DNA of 64,000 bases from Labilibaculum sp. (GTDB lineage Bacteria; Bacteroidota; Bacteroidia; Bacteroidales; Marinifilaceae). The notes under the pieces are model-generated. The model did no database searches, was not told the origin of the DNA, and was given only the letters and a program-made list of their open reading frames with translations. Shown piece after piece: positions 10,001 to 17,974 of this stretch (positions within the stretch are counted from its first letter, which is position 1; the number at the start of each line of letters is the position of its first letter). The stretch is taken from assembly GCF_963664555.1 (NCBI RefSeq), contig NZ_OY761461.1, positions 1,736,001 through 1,800,000 on the forward strand, given 5' to 3'. A program made the translations under genes and the position numbers.

Positions 10001-11611
10001 GTTAAAATCGACGGGTTTAAAGCCTAGGGCGATAAGCGGTGCGTTTAGGTTATTTGATTTTAGCTCTAAATGAATAAGATTGTTTTCGGTACTATTTCCC
10101 TTTCCCGAAAGAATAGCCTTTAGGTAGGGCGTTTCAAAATGGATATCATTAATTAGATATTCTTTTTTGTTGATAACAATGTTGGCATTTAAATTTGTGA
10201 TTGGCTGATTGAAAAGTACTGATTTGGTTGATTTTAAATGAATATTTGTTTGCAGTTCACCAAGGATAAAGCCCTTGCCAACTGCCTGTAAGTCGATGTT
10301 AATGTCTGATTTTAAATTCTTATTCCTGCTTAGTTTGCTCAAATCCAAATTGCGAATTTTCAGTTCGGAATTGTAAGTTGCAAATTCAGAGATGTTTTCG
10401 ATGTGAATTTTGGAATCTAACTTTCCGAAAAGAGTACTTGCTTTTATATTTGCATCGAGTTCTTTTTTGTCTTTGTCAATAAGCAGAATAAAATCATCCA
10501 ATTCGTAATTCTTATATTTTAAATCGGTGAATTTAGCCTTGGCATGAATTGAGTTTTCCTCGAAATTCAATCCATTTCCATTGATCTCAAATTCACCTTT
10601 TATATTTGATTTAAGATCATCATTATGAGTCCAGTATTCACCGTTTAAACTATCAATTTCCATTGTGAAATGAAAACTTGGCAAGCTGTTAATATCTTTA
10701 ATTTCTCCCAGTATTTTAAAAATCTGATTCTGTTGTTTAATGGAGAAGTCTATTTGTCTGGTATTTTCTTTTTTGAGTATTTCAAGATTTATGTTGGGTT
10801 TGCCATGAATTGAAGGGATCCATTCGTTTACATCTTCAAAATCGAATGGGTTTGCATGAAATGAAACTTCGGAACCAAGCAATTGATTGAAAGGAACCGA
10901 ACCTTTTGAGTTAAGCTTTGATTTAGGAAGTTGAAGTTCAAAATTAGTCCAGCTAAATACCGAATCAATTAAACTTGCTTCAAAATGTAAGTCTTGAATC
11001 TGCAGAGATGGTTTTTGTGTGCTTACTTCAAGTTTGTGCAGATCAATATTCATAAAATCAGCTGCGAATTTGAAACTGAGAGAAGCATCAAATTTCACAT
11101 TCTGCGGAATTAATTGTGTACTGTCATTCGCCACGATTTTGGCCTCAAAATTCTTCGTAGATACATCTGCCAATTCTATTTCCCATGAAAAGGGATTAGA
11201 AGAAGCTTTAGTTTCTGAATTTTCTGCCCCAGGAATCAGTTTTTCGAGGTTCCATAAATTATCCTTGTCTTGTTGTAAGAAAACCGAGGTTCCATTTAAT
11301 TTCAGAGATGTAATTTCCAGTTTTTTTCCAACAATCTTCCAAAGGGTGTATTTTATTTCCAGTTCATCGAGAGTAATCAGCTTACTGTTGTTTTGTTCCA
11401 AATCAATTTTCTTCACAAGAAGATGGGAGAGAGGGTTGCCTTCAATTTTTTCTATCGTAAGCTCTGCATTTAGTTGCTGACTGGCTATCCGGCACACAGT
11501 TTCCGAAATCCAATTATTGAAAAGTCCGGTTGAAAGGAGAAAAAGCAGAATCGCCAGGAGAATAATTACTCCTGCACTTGCAATACCTGCTGTTTTTAAA
11601 AATCGTTTCAT
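7025..11611 (-). CDS. tamB: TamB-like translocation and assembly module protein
   Basis: 1528-residue protein with one N-terminal transmembrane helix (about 7-29) and a very long periplasmic body of repeated beta-strand units typical of AsmA/TamB lipid-transfer-like proteins. A conserved C-terminal TamB (DUF490) domain occupies about 1150-1528, with the family-like stretch TLTGGATLNPIVNFKVAYKF and an aromatic-terminated end (FIIKWTWK). TamB spans the periplasm and works with an Omp85-type partner; the partner gene tamA lies 23 nt upstream in the same direction, so the two form an operon. Family members are linked to outer-membrane protein insertion and phospholipid transport. Start ATG at 11611. 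It converges with the CPBP protease gene. Confidence 0.92.
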   Translation of the reverse strand: MKRFLKTAGIASAGVIILLAILLFLLSTGLFNNWISETVCRIASQQLNAELTIEKIEGNPLSHLLVKKIDLEQNNSKLITLDELEIKYTLWKIVGKKLEITSLKLNGTSVFLQQDKDNLWNLEKLIPGAENSETKASSNPFSWEIELADVSTKNFEAKIVANDSTQLIPQNVKFDASLSFKFAADFMNIDLHKLEVSTQKPSLQIQDLHFEASLIDSVFSWTNFELQLPKSKLNSKGSVPFNQLLGSEVSFHANPFDFEDVNEWIPSIHGKPNINLEILKKENTRQIDFSIKQQNQIFKILGEIKDINSLPSFHFTMEIDSLNGEYWTHNDDLKSNIKGEFEINGNGLNFEENSIHAKAKFTDLKYKNYELDDFILLIDKDKKELDANIKASTLFGKLDSKIHIENISEFATYNSELKIRNLDLSKLSRNKNLKSDINIDLQAVGKGFILGELQTNIHLKSTKSVLFNQPITNLNANIVINKKEYLINDIHFETPYLKAILSGKGNSTENNLIHLELKSNNLNAPLIALGFKPVDFNGEITSDLSGPFNALDFRSDINIAHAGIDSLILQNFKAKLHSRFSGDELLANMDSVEKKDTNTDAFLKNIYLSAKASADYIAFEKYYMANTNLTFEKKQENSSGNITSSTVLGNLKTKYSIENLFSVPAYKIESNLKNIDLSKITKNKKLRSDLNFEIVAAGKGIQPKSMNAHLEIQSNGSSIFDLPLEKFKAEINYKKGKYQVNGFHIETPFAFADLTGKGNWEKNNLLELNIKTTDIQQLISALGTDKLQLVGQLKAEIKGPADSLQISSSVNVTELKLDTISINKITADAEIHFADSTYSGFMNLLVSDSKIQNFSLQELHFKSKFNQQKAVNSFAFFASDSLHGKILSELKINNNPSISFQDIVLNLNNQIWKGGNDSNYIKFRQDSIEIHQFELSSQQSALKANGIFAFKGIENLHIEIQNLNLINISELHFLPYQISVKVNAFLDITGTANKPIIKSILTIDNPEIDSLRFRKFQSDINYSNENLRFETYLDGCSSRLINAEFELPLHFSFTEKFVLPKEDNPIHAIVKIDQLDINKFNRFIPTTGIEAKGLLSIQLNVDNTINNPHISGYLNFGKGAFQYKKLGMNYSGIEMRSRLANNYFYLDSLLINSGKGKLQLKGSAEMKSLVDTELKSINLDVKGENFKAFDSELIKAVINTNLSLSGSPENPTFKGKVTILNSNLNTDIFLKEFNRVYDDSNQPLLVTARKNAENEEIKYTIKKNSAQKDFPSIYKNLKGNFDIEIPRNTWIKGKNMNFELAGNLQAIKEDEQIDIFGTMNVKRGFYKIYGRRLEFEEGEVTLTGGATLNPIVNFKVAYKFRDPDNQLRKLSVNVTGRIYEPEVKFFLDDTSIEEKDAISYLIFNKSTNQLDTRENTSMKSSNMDIAKDFAIGQFSNVLKDALQSSLGLDVIEITGKSGWTQGSVSVGKYITNNLFLNYERTFAIDKKDKIIEPEKISMEYQFYRSLFLQATNQSANSGFDFIIKWTWK

Positions 11612-11634
11612 TCCTTCAATAATTTAATTTCACA

Positions 11635-13455
11635 TTAAAATGCATGTCCAATAGTAATAAAGAATTGGGTTCTGAATTTCCCCTCGAATAATGGGCTTGC
11701 AAAATCCAAACGAATAGGACCAACAGGTGTTTTCACACGCAAGCCTAAGCCTGCATCGTAGTTTAGCTGGTTTAGTTTGAATTCCCATGAGTTTAACCAT
11801 GAATTTCCAAAATCCGTAAAGGCTGTGCCTGAAAAGATACCGTACAATGGAAATCTTATTTCAGCACTGGCTTCCATCATGCTGTTTCCACCCAGTTTAC
11901 TTCCGGCTTCGTTTCTGGGTGAGATCTGATTACGGCCCCAGCCACGCAAGGATAGTGCTCCTCCTATTAAAAAACGATCTTCGATAGGACTTTGAGAATC
12001 GCCTTGGGTTGGTTCAATAATTCCAGTTTTTATTTTTCCGGCAAAAACAACATTCTTCCACAGTGATTGGAAATAGTCAACTTCTGTCATAATTTTATAG
12101 TAATGAAATTGAGAATTGAACCCAATTCCCATATAGGTTACTGTTCCTTCATATTTCCATCCTTTTTCAGGAGCAAAAATATCATTGGTAGTGTTTAGGT
12201 TGTAGCCCAATGTTACGCCTGATTTATTGTGATTCAGTTTGCCGGCATCCTCAATTGATAAAGTGCCTTTACTTTTCGAGATATCCACCTTATCCTTACC
12301 AAAGGAGTAGGAAATATAAGCTGTGGATTTTTTTGTCAATTCCTTTTGAAAAGCAACCGAAGTTCCCAGCCTGTCTACTTCGTAGCTCTCTTCTTTTTCG
12401 CGCGAGAAGAACGGATTTAAAATGAAATCAAGATTTTTGCTCCATACATCGGGTTGTATAAATTTACTCTCGATACTAAGCGGAGTGAAGTAGGAGTGCT
12501 GTCCTTTAATCGACAGAGTTCGTCCTCCACCTAAAAAATTTAATCGTTTGAATAGAATGGATGTCCTGATTTTATCTTCGGTTCCATATCCTACACCAAT
12601 TTTAACGGACCAGCGGGGAAGCTCCTTTATGTGAATGGAAATTGGCACTGAATCATGATTTACACTATCCAACATTGCACGAATGGTTACGTACCGGAAT
12701 AGATTCATGTTGAACAATTCTTCCTGAGTCTTTTCAATTTTAACCTGAGAAAAGACTTCCCCTTTACTAAGTTCAACATGTTTCAGGATATATGCTTTGT
12801 TGATTACAGAATTTCCTTCCAGATTAATCTCACCAAAATAACTTTTATTTCCAGGGTTTACATTGAAATTAATATTTGCAGCATGTAGTTTTTCATTTAA
12901 ATGGATGCTTTTTTTCACTTTCACAAAAGGAAACCCTTCGTGATTGTATTTTTCTCGGATTAAATTTTCGGAGGCTATGATTTTTTCATCTTGAAACAGG
13001 TTTCCGGTTTTTAGGGGAAGAATCATTTTTACAGACTCTAAAATTGGCATGTTTGCTTCGGTCCCGGTTAAGGAATAGTTGATTTCACCAATTGAAATAG
13101 GAGTTCCTTTCTGGATGTGAATGAGGATGTCAAGTTTTTTGTTTCTTTTGTCTGGCAGAAGATCCGATGTAATTGATACATCTAAAAAACCATTCTTCTG
13201 ATAGTATTTTTTCAGTTGAAGTAAGTCTTCATCAAATGTGAAACTGGAAAATCGGGTGGTTTTTTTCCAAAAAGTTAACTTCCCGGTAAAAGGTCTGGCT
13301 TTGGTATTCATCTGCGTAAGAAGAATTTCCTTTTGCAGCGTATCGATTCCTGTAAACCTTATTTTGTTAACTATTGCATTGTCCTGTGCTGATGCATTCA
13401 GCAGAAGCGCTGTTAAAATTAAAATCTGCAGAAAAATTCTTCTAATATGCACCAT
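11635..13455 (-). CDS. tamA: TamA-like Omp85-family outer-membrane protein
   Basis: 606 residues from ATG at 13455; the frame extends three codons to a GTG at 13464 but the ATG gives a clean signal peptide (MVHIRRIFLQILILTALLLN, cleaved after ASA). POTRA domains cover about 25-280, and a C-terminal 16-strand barrel about 300-606 contains the Omp85 lid-lock-like motif LRGWGRNQ and the shared end of Omp85 barrels (VGPIRLDFASPLF, then FFITIGHAF). The role is inserting proteins into, or transferring lipid to, the outer membrane together with TamB encoded 23 nt downstream. BamA itself is usually longer; the tamB linkage supports TamA. The promoter is unclear; a near-match (TTAATTTG) lies about 80 nt upstream. 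Confidence 0.92.
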   Translation of the reverse strand: MVHIRRIFLQILILTALLLNASAQDNAIVNKIRFTGIDTLQKEILLTQMNTKARPFTGKLTFWKKTTRFSSFTFDEDLLQLKKYYQKNGFLDVSITSDLLPDKRNKKLDILIHIQKGTPISIGEINYSLTGTEANMPILESVKMILPLKTGNLFQDEKIIASENLIREKYNHEGFPFVKVKKSIHLNEKLHAANINFNVNPGNKSYFGEINLEGNSVINKAYILKHVELSKGEVFSQVKIEKTQEELFNMNLFRYVTIRAMLDSVNHDSVPISIHIKELPRWSVKIGVGYGTEDKIRTSILFKRLNFLGGGRTLSIKGQHSYFTPLSIESKFIQPDVWSKNLDFILNPFFSREKEESYEVDRLGTSVAFQKELTKKSTAYISYSFGKDKVDISKSKGTLSIEDAGKLNHNKSGVTLGYNLNTTNDIFAPEKGWKYEGTVTYMGIGFNSQFHYYKIMTEVDYFQSLWKNVVFAGKIKTGIIEPTQGDSQSPIEDRFLIGGALSLRGWGRNQISPRNEAGSKLGGNSMMEASAEIRFPLYGIFSGTAFTDFGNSWLNSWEFKLNQLNYDAGLGLRVKTPVGPIRLDFASPLFEGKFRTQFFITIGHAF

Positions 13456-13572
13456 ATTTATCACTCAGCTTATTTTTATGAATAAAGATATAGAATTTAG
13501 AAGCAATTTTAGGTCGAAAGACATTGCAGCGACAAATTAAATTGCCGGGATGATTCTAAATAAGATAGTACC

Positions 13573-13938
13573 TTATTTGAGTTGATCTTGGATATTTTTA
13601 GTTATTGCAGATTCAACATCTCCAGTATGAGCCGTAGTTTTATTTTCTATCAGCATGATTTTGCATTCTTCCTTTGCGGATACCCGATGTTGAGTGCCTT
13701 TCTTAACGATGTACATATCTCCAGCATTCATAGTAAACGGTTCAGAGCCTTCAACTTCCATTAAAAGGCTGCCTTCAATGATATAGAACAGTTCATCTTC
13801 ATTTTTATGATCGTGCCACGGTAGTTCGTCGCCTTTTATTTTGGCAATTTTAACGTAAGAATCGTTTATCTCTCCAATTACTTTAGGCGAGAAATATTCG
13901 TTGATTTTTTTGAAGTTTTCGAGTAGGTTTGTTTTCAT
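13573..13938 (-). CDS. Cupin-domain protein
   Basis: 121-residue single-domain cupin. Conserved metal-site residues are visible: His42 and His44 in WHDH, Glu49, and His84 in GTQHRV; the two cupin motifs are separated by a normal-length loop (GSLLMEVEGSEPFTMNAGD). Small cupins of this type include mannose-6-phosphate isomerase-like and sugar- or toxin-modifying proteins, so the substrate cannot be named. It is the last gene of a three-gene minus-strand cluster; its ATG is one base from the stop of the lipoprotein gene, so translational coupling is likely. A weak hairpin overlaps its stop codon. Confidence 0.85.
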   Translation of the reverse strand: MKTNLLENFKKINEYFSPKVIGEINDSYVKIAKIKGDELPWHDHKNEDELFYIIEGSLLMEVEGSEPFTMNAGDMYIVKKGTQHRVSAKEECKIMLIENKTTAHTGDVESAITKNIQDQLK

Positions 13939-13939
13939 C

Positions 13940-14767
13940 TTATTTAAGTAGTATTCGCATTAATGCTTCTTCTTCATTTTCTTTGTCTTCGATTATATCC
14001 AAAATCTCTTTATTGACAATTGGTGGCGGCGGTGGCGGCGGTTTAATCTCGAAGAAACGGTTTGGATAAATCCAAATCCACATTAAATGTAGTTCACTTA
14101 GTGCTTTTTGCTGTTTTATATTTAATTCTAAATAAGTTTTCTTCCAGAAATGAAATGCACTGTTATTCCTCAAAGAATAAATAGTACTAGATACTAGCTG
14201 TGCAACTTCTTTAATTATACGCCAATCAGTTTTATTTCCTGTAGAATCTGGAATCGTTAATGCATTTATAATAAATGCGGCCTTGCAAACTTCTACGGTA
14301 TCTAATAAATCAATTTTCCTTATCCTTTTTTCAGGTAAACAATCGCTATTGTTCTTATTTATAAGGAATTTGGTCATGTCTGATTTGATTGAATCGAGTT
14401 TATCTATTTTTTCGTGTTTAATAGTTATCGTATTTTTTCGATCAATTTGAAATTGGAATATATTTCTGTTCTTAACTTTGCTGTCCCAACCTACGTAAAT
14501 TACATGACCAAATTTAAAAATTAGTTTGTTTTTAAGGGAGTCAATTTCTTCATTAGGGTAAAAGAAAGAATAAGGATATTTAGCAATTGAATCATCCAGA
14601 AATGGAATTATGGTATTTTCCTCTAAGCTATCTTGAGTTGTAAGAAAGAGATTAAAAAGTTCTTCCAAATTCAGGCTTGAGTAGTCAGGTTTTTTCTTGT
14701 TTTCAAGAGTACACCCCAAAAAGAGGAAGAGGGAGAGGATAATGATAATATAATGAGTTTTGTTCAT
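13940..14767 (-). CDS. Proline-rich putative lipoprotein, function unknown
   Basis: The frame is open from 14827, but ATG at 14767 gives a textbook lipoprotein signal (MNKTHYIIIILSLFLFLGC, Cys19), so that start is used: 275 residues. After the lipobox the protein is soluble, helical and rich in Lys/Asp. Near the C terminus a run of seven prolines (around residue 245) is followed by an acidic helix ending in EEEALMRILLK. No known domain recognised. The poly-Pro hinge and acidic tail suggest protein-protein contact; this is inference. It lies between a TPR/transmembrane protein (7 nt upstream) and the cupin (1 nt downstream). Confidence 0.65.
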   Translation of the reverse strand: MNKTHYIIIILSLFLFLGCTLENKKKPDYSSLNLEELFNLFLTTQDSLEENTIIPFLDDSIAKYPYSFFYPNEEIDSLKNKLIFKFGHVIYVGWDSKVKNRNIFQFQIDRKNTITIKHEKIDKLDSIKSDMTKFLINKNNSDCLPEKRIRKIDLLDTVEVCKAAFIINALTIPDSTGNKTDWRIIKEVAQLVSSTIYSLRNNSAFHFWKKTYLELNIKQQKALSELHLMWIWIYPNRFFEIKPPPPPPPIVNKEILDIIEDKENEEEALMRILLK

Positions 14768-14774
14768 AGTAATT

Positions 14775-15398
14775 CTATTTTTGTTCAAGAAGCTGTTCCA
14801 AATCCAATATTTCAGCTTTATCACCATACTTTTCTTTTAATCCTTTTACCATTCCTTCGGCAGTTATGCATCTGACATTGTTTTCGATACAATCTAAAAC
14901 GTAAGCTTTGGCATTTGCATAATTAATTCGATAATCTTCAGATTCTATTTTATAGGCTTTGTAATATTGAGTTTTGGCATTTTTATAATGTCCAGCGTTT
15001 AACCACTTAGTTCCATCCTTTAGGAGATAAAGTATTTTATTTTCCTTTGTAAGTTCAATTTCATCAATTGCTTTTTGTTTTTCAATTGCTTCGATTCTTT
15101 TTTCTTCATGAAAATTGTCAATTCGATTTTGAACTATGAAATAGATTCCAATTAGAATTGGGATGCTTATTATAAGCACCCAAACTTTTAGTTTTCGATT
15201 TTCTTTAAGGGCATTTGCCCTTATCTTCTTCTTGATTTGCTTTAATTCGGTTTCAGATACAGTTTTGTACTCCAAACTACTTTCTTCAGAGTGCAGGTTT
15301 ACATGATCTTTTTTTCTCGATCGGAAGATGTTTTTTTTAGGTCTCGCATTATTCCTTATGGAGATTATCATTGCTTGAACTGATCCGCCAAAGCTCAT
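14775..15398 (-). CDS. Single-pass membrane protein with conserved MSFGGSVQAMI head and TPR-like tail
   Basis: 207 residues, ATG start. The N terminus MSFGGSVQAMI.S.RNNARPK is, to my knowledge, a recurrent head sequence in Bacteroidota proteins of unknown function. A linker and basic helix (KQIKKKIRANALKENRKLK) are followed by one transmembrane helix at about 73-91 (VWVLIISIPILIGIYFIVQ), a coiled-coil-prone stretch (EEKRIEAIEKQKAIDEIEL), and a TPR-like pair of helices (WLNAGHYKNAKTQYYKAYK) at about 133-170. First gene of the minus-strand cluster with the proline-rich lipoprotein and the cupin. Function unknown; an envelope-associated scaffold is a guess. Confidence 0.65.
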   Translation of the reverse strand: MSFGGSVQAMIISIRNNARPKKNIFRSRKKDHVNLHSEESSLEYKTVSETELKQIKKKIRANALKENRKLKVWVLIISIPILIGIYFIVQNRIDNFHEEKRIEAIEKQKAIDEIELTKENKILYLLKDGTKWLNAGHYKNAKTQYYKAYKIESEDYRINYANAKAYVLDCIENNVRCITAEGMVKGLKEKYGDKAEILDLEQLLEQK

Positions 15399-15589
15399 AA
15401 ATACAATTTTTTTAATAACTAAAATCTATTTGTTTTTAAATTTATCAATAATATTTGATTTGTAAACCGTTAAGTAAATTTATTTTGGACAAGAATATTG
15501 CCTTTCCTTAAATGTTGAAGAACCAGCTTATGGTCTCAGTTTAATAGTCTACCTTGTAGTTCAGCGGATTCGTTCCGCATACACATTAA

Positions 15590-16192
15590 TTGATTCAATT
15601 GAATACAACATTTGATGATTTGGTCAGGACTTATTTAGAAAATAATGTTGGCCTGGCAGATAATTTCCTGAGTGAAACTCTGGCCTCTCAGCTTAAAAGC
15701 AATTTATTAGGATTGTTGTCGCAAAAACAGATGCTTCCTGCCGGGATTGGAAATAATACTGATTTAGTTCACAATCAATTAATTCGCAGCGATAAAATAC
15801 ATTGGCTCGATCGAAAACATCATGATGAACACGAAGACTGTTTTTTTGATTTGATGGATCGTTTTGTAGCCTATTTAAATCAGACTTGCTATACAGGCAT
15901 TACCGGATATGAATTTCATTATGCTCTTTACGAAAAAGGAACTTTCTATAAAAAGCATCTCGATCAGTTTGTGAATAATAAGGGAAGAGCTTTCACTATG
16001 ATCATGTATTTAAATCCGGATTGGAAGCCGGGTGATGGCGGTGAATTGTGTATTTACCATTCGGATCACAATCAGTGTATTTCTCCGCTTAACGGCAAAT
16101 GTGTTTTTTTTAAGAGCAGTGAACTCGAGCATGAAGTTTTGCTCAGTAATCAGCCACGTTTAAGCATTACCGGATGGTTAAAAACCAATTGA
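15590..16192 (+). CDS. 2-oxoglutarate/Fe(II)-dependent oxygenase (prolyl 4-hydroxylase-like)
   Basis: 200 residues of the double-stranded beta-helix oxygenase fold. The Fe(II) triad is His123, Asp125 (HLDQF) and His181 (ELEHEV); Arg190 in QPRLSITGW binds 2-oxoglutarate. The conserved MYLNPDW and GDGGELCIY strands are present at 139-156. Bacterial relatives (SM-20/PHD-like) hydroxylate proline on proteins such as EF-Tu, but the substrate here is not shown. The start is uncertain: the frame begins with TTG at 15590, another TTG follows at 15599, and there is no in-frame ATG before residue 48. It converges with the DnaJ-KTSC gene across a shared terminator. Confidence 0.85.
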   Translation: MIQLNTTFDDLVRTYLENNVGLADNFLSETLASQLKSNLLGLLSQKQMLPAGIGNNTDLVHNQLIRSDKIHWLDRKHHDEHEDCFFDLMDRFVAYLNQTCYTGITGYEFHYALYEKGTFYKKHLDQFVNNKGRAFTMIMYLNPDWKPGDGGELCIYHSDHNQCISPLNGKCVFFKSSELEHEVLLSNQPRLSITGWLKTN

Positions 16193-16216
16193 TTGGTTTT
16201 GGGAGGATTGAAAAAT

Positions 16217-16249
16217 AAAAACCCCAGGCTTTTTGAGCTTGGGGTTTTT
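16217..16249. terminator. Bidirectional terminator between convergent genes
   Basis: AAAAACCCC / GGGGTTTTT arms extended by AGGCT / AGCTT pairing; it has A and T runs on both sides, so it can serve both the plus-strand oxygenase gene and the minus-strand DnaJ gene. Confidence 0.85.
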
Positions 16250-16265
16250 ATTGATCATATATTCT

Positions 16266-16715
16266 TTAGGCTGCTGCAGCGTCCTTTTTTGACTTTCGGT
16301 ACAGGTAAGAGTTGAAAATGCTTCTTTTGGCAAAGCGATACTGCTTATCTGAATTGATGAATTTATTGAATACGTTTTTTGGAACGCCAAAATATTCATA
16401 AGTAGTTCCATCGGTGAAAGAGATTTCAAGCAACAAGCCTTTGTGTTTGTAATCAGCAATGCCCGATTCGGTAGTTGTTGAAGTATATTCTTCCAGGTTT
16501 GCTTCAATTGTCTCCGGAGCAATACTCACTAAAAAGTGATAAGCATCAATAATCTCGCGGCTTTTGATTTCTGCTTCAGCAAATTTTTCATCATCAGATT
16601 GAAATTTATCAGGATGCCACTCTTTAACCAAATTTCGATAAGTTGATTTTAATTTCTTAAGATCAGTATCCTGATCAACATTAAATAATTTTTTGTACGC
16701 ATTAACTCGCTTCAT
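16266..16715 (-). CDS. DnaJ-domain protein with C-terminal KTSC domain
   Basis: 149 residues from ATG at 16715. Residues 5-60 form a J domain with the HPD motif (EWHPDKF) that stimulates Hsp70 ATPase. Residues about 80-140 match the KTSC domain pattern (LLLEISFTDGTTYEYFGVP, then a YRFAKRSIF segment), a small domain named for its presence at lysyl-tRNA synthetase C termini and of uncertain function. The frame reaches a TTG at 16802, but that codon lies inside a perfect -7 element (16807-16800), so the longer product cannot be made from this promoter. Cytoplasmic; client and partner unknown. It ends at the bidirectional terminator. Confidence 0.82.
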   Translation of the reverse strand: MKRVNAYKKLFNVDQDTDLKKLKSTYRNLVKEWHPDKFQSDDEKFAEAEIKSREIIDAYHFLVSIAPETIEANLEEYTSTTTESGIADYKHKGLLLEISFTDGTTYEYFGVPKNVFNKFINSDKQYRFAKRSIFNSYLYRKSKKDAAAA

Positions 16716-16799
16716 ACAGGCTCTTTCTAAAATTCTTAATTGATATATGTAAAGTGTTTTTTTAAGGACACTTCTTCTTGCTTTTTCGCAAAACAGTCG

Positions 16800-16807
16800 C
16801 AAAAGTA
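16800..16807 (-). promoter_or_regulatory. -7 element for the DnaJ-KTSC gene
   Basis: The minus strand reads TACTTTTG, an exact TAnnTTTG match 85 nt upstream of the ATG at 16715. Its position overlaps the alternative TTG start at 16802 and so decides the start. Confidence 0.5.
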
Positions 16808-16990
16808 CATATTTTAATGTTCTGATTGAGAAGTAGCTTCGCTTTTTTTATCTATTCTATTAATTCCTTGGTTTGTGAAATTTTAATAGAAGACAATTCA
16901 CCCCGGTTATAAGGTCAGTATAATTTTGTAAAGACAAATTTTGACGCGATATTTTTACCAAAGAAATAGGTGCTTTTAGTCTTGATAAAC

Positions 16991-17890
16991 TTACTTATTC
17001 ATCATTTTGTCATCAATCATAGTACGAAAGTCATTTAATATTGGATTGGTATTTTTGTTGTTCCAGACAGCCCGCAAGGTTGTTCTCTGAGGTATTTTAT
17101 TCAATTCGATAAATTTAATTCCCATGTCGTAGCCTAATTTCAGAGAAGTTGGTACAATTGAAACACCAAATTTATTTTCTACCAGCCGGTATATCGAACT
17201 GGCATTAACCGTGTTGTGCGAAATCAATGGTGCAAAACCACTTTCATCGAAAATTTGCATTACTTTTTCAAAATACGATTCACTGTACGAAGCATCAAAA
17301 AAGATGAACGAATCATTTTTAAATTGAGACAAATTCGTGAAGTTCGATTCGTTAATTGGGTGATCTTTAGGAAGAACTAAGGAAAATGTATCTTCGAAAA
17401 CGGATTGAATGCTTAATCCTCTGGGCACTCGTTCCATTCTCACAAAACCAACATCAATTTCATGATTAAGCAGTGCCTGGATTTGTTTGTTGTTGTCCAT
17501 TTCTTTTAAACTGAAAAGAACATTTGGATGGGTTTGCTTAAATTTTAATAATAGTTCAGGGATCACATCCTGCATGGCAGAACCAACATAGCCGAGATTC
17601 AAATTGCCATTCAAGCCGTCATGCAACAATTTAGCATGGTTTATAATTTCATCCAAACGTTTAAAATTATTGGTCAATTCTTTTTGCAGGTAAAGGCCAG
17701 CAATAGTAAGTTTTACTTTTCGGTTGTGGCGTTCGAACAAGCTGATTCCAAGAATTTCTTCCATTTGTTTAATCTGCCGGCTTAATCCTGGCTGCGATAT
17801 AAACAGGCTTTCTGCCGCTTTTCTAAAATGCAGATCTTCTGCTAAAGCAAGGAAATATTTGTAATGTCTGAACTCTATTTGATTACTCAT
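16991..17890 (-). CDS. LysR-family transcriptional regulator, likely of the hut genes
   Basis: 299 residues, standard LysR layout: winged helix-turn-helix at 5-65 (FLALAEDLHFRKAAESLFIS then QPGLSRQIKQMEEILG), a linker helix, and two effector-binding lobes (about 92-290). The CbbR/BenM-like pocket would bind a small molecule; urocanate or histidine is plausible because the gene is divergent from hutH with only 84 nt between the starts. LysR proteins typically repress their own gene and activate the divergent one. The intergenic region holds two dyads and overlapping -7 elements in both directions. Most known hut regulators are GntR-type HutC or HutP, so a LysR regulator would be a variation. 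ATG start at 17890. Confidence 0.9.
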   Translation of the reverse strand: MSNQIEFRHYKYFLALAEDLHFRKAAESLFISQPGLSRQIKQMEEILGISLFERHNRKVKLTIAGLYLQKELTNNFKRLDEIINHAKLLHDGLNGNLNLGYVGSAMQDVIPELLLKFKQTHPNVLFSLKEMDNNKQIQALLNHEIDVGFVRMERVPRGLSIQSVFEDTFSLVLPKDHPINESNFTNLSQFKNDSFIFFDASYSESYFEKVMQIFDESGFAPLISHNTVNASSIYRLVENKFGVSIVPTSLKLGYDMGIKFIELNKIPQRTTLRAVWNNKNTNPILNDFRTMIDDKMMNK

Positions 17891-17892
17891 GG

Positions 17893-17912
17893 TTATTAAA
17901 TGATGACAATAA
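17893..17912. promoter_or_regulatory. Dyad TTATT-N10-AATAA, candidate LysR site 1
   Basis: Perfect 5-bp inverted arms spaced by 10 nt next to the regulator start codon. It includes a T-N11-A pair as in LysR boxes. It is AT-rich, so chance is possible. Confidence 0.35.
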
Positions 17913-17917
17913 TAGTC

Positions 17918-17948
17918 TTGTTGGGTATCAAAATTACGAATAACTTTG
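17918..17948 (+). promoter_or_regulatory. hutH promoter
   Basis: TAACTTTG at 17941-17948 matches TAnnTTTG exactly; TTG at 17918-17920 lies 20 nt upstream as the -33 box. The start codon is 27 nt downstream of the -7 box. Confidence 0.55.
17929..17936 (-). promoter_or_regulatory. -7 element for the LysR regulator gene
   Basis: The minus strand reads TAATTTTG, an exact match, 39 nt upstream of the regulator ATG and lying between the -33 and -7 boxes of the hutH promoter, so the two promoters overlap. Confidence 0.45.
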
Positions 17949-17952
17949 TAAT
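17933..17952. promoter_or_regulatory. Dyad ATTAC-N10-GTAAT, candidate LysR site 2
   Basis: Perfect 5-bp inverted arms with the same 10-nt spacing as site 1. It covers the -7 elements of both divergent promoters, a position expected for control of both. Confidence 0.4.
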
Positions 17953-17974
17953 AAAAAATAAATCTACTTGAACT

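Noticed and set aside
11019..11480. 153-codon plus-strand frame inside tamB
   Set aside because: Antisense shadow of a long real gene, with low-complexity Ser/Phe composition.
15545..15585. tRNA-like fragment (TAGTTCAGCGGATTCGTTCCGC)
   Set aside because: Only one hairpin (GCGGA/TCCGC); no acceptor stem, anticodon arm or T-loop.
16921..16928. Plus-strand promoter TAATTTTG downstream of the LysR gene
   Set aside because: No plus-strand gene follows for about 1 kb; could start an antisense RNA but there is no second support.
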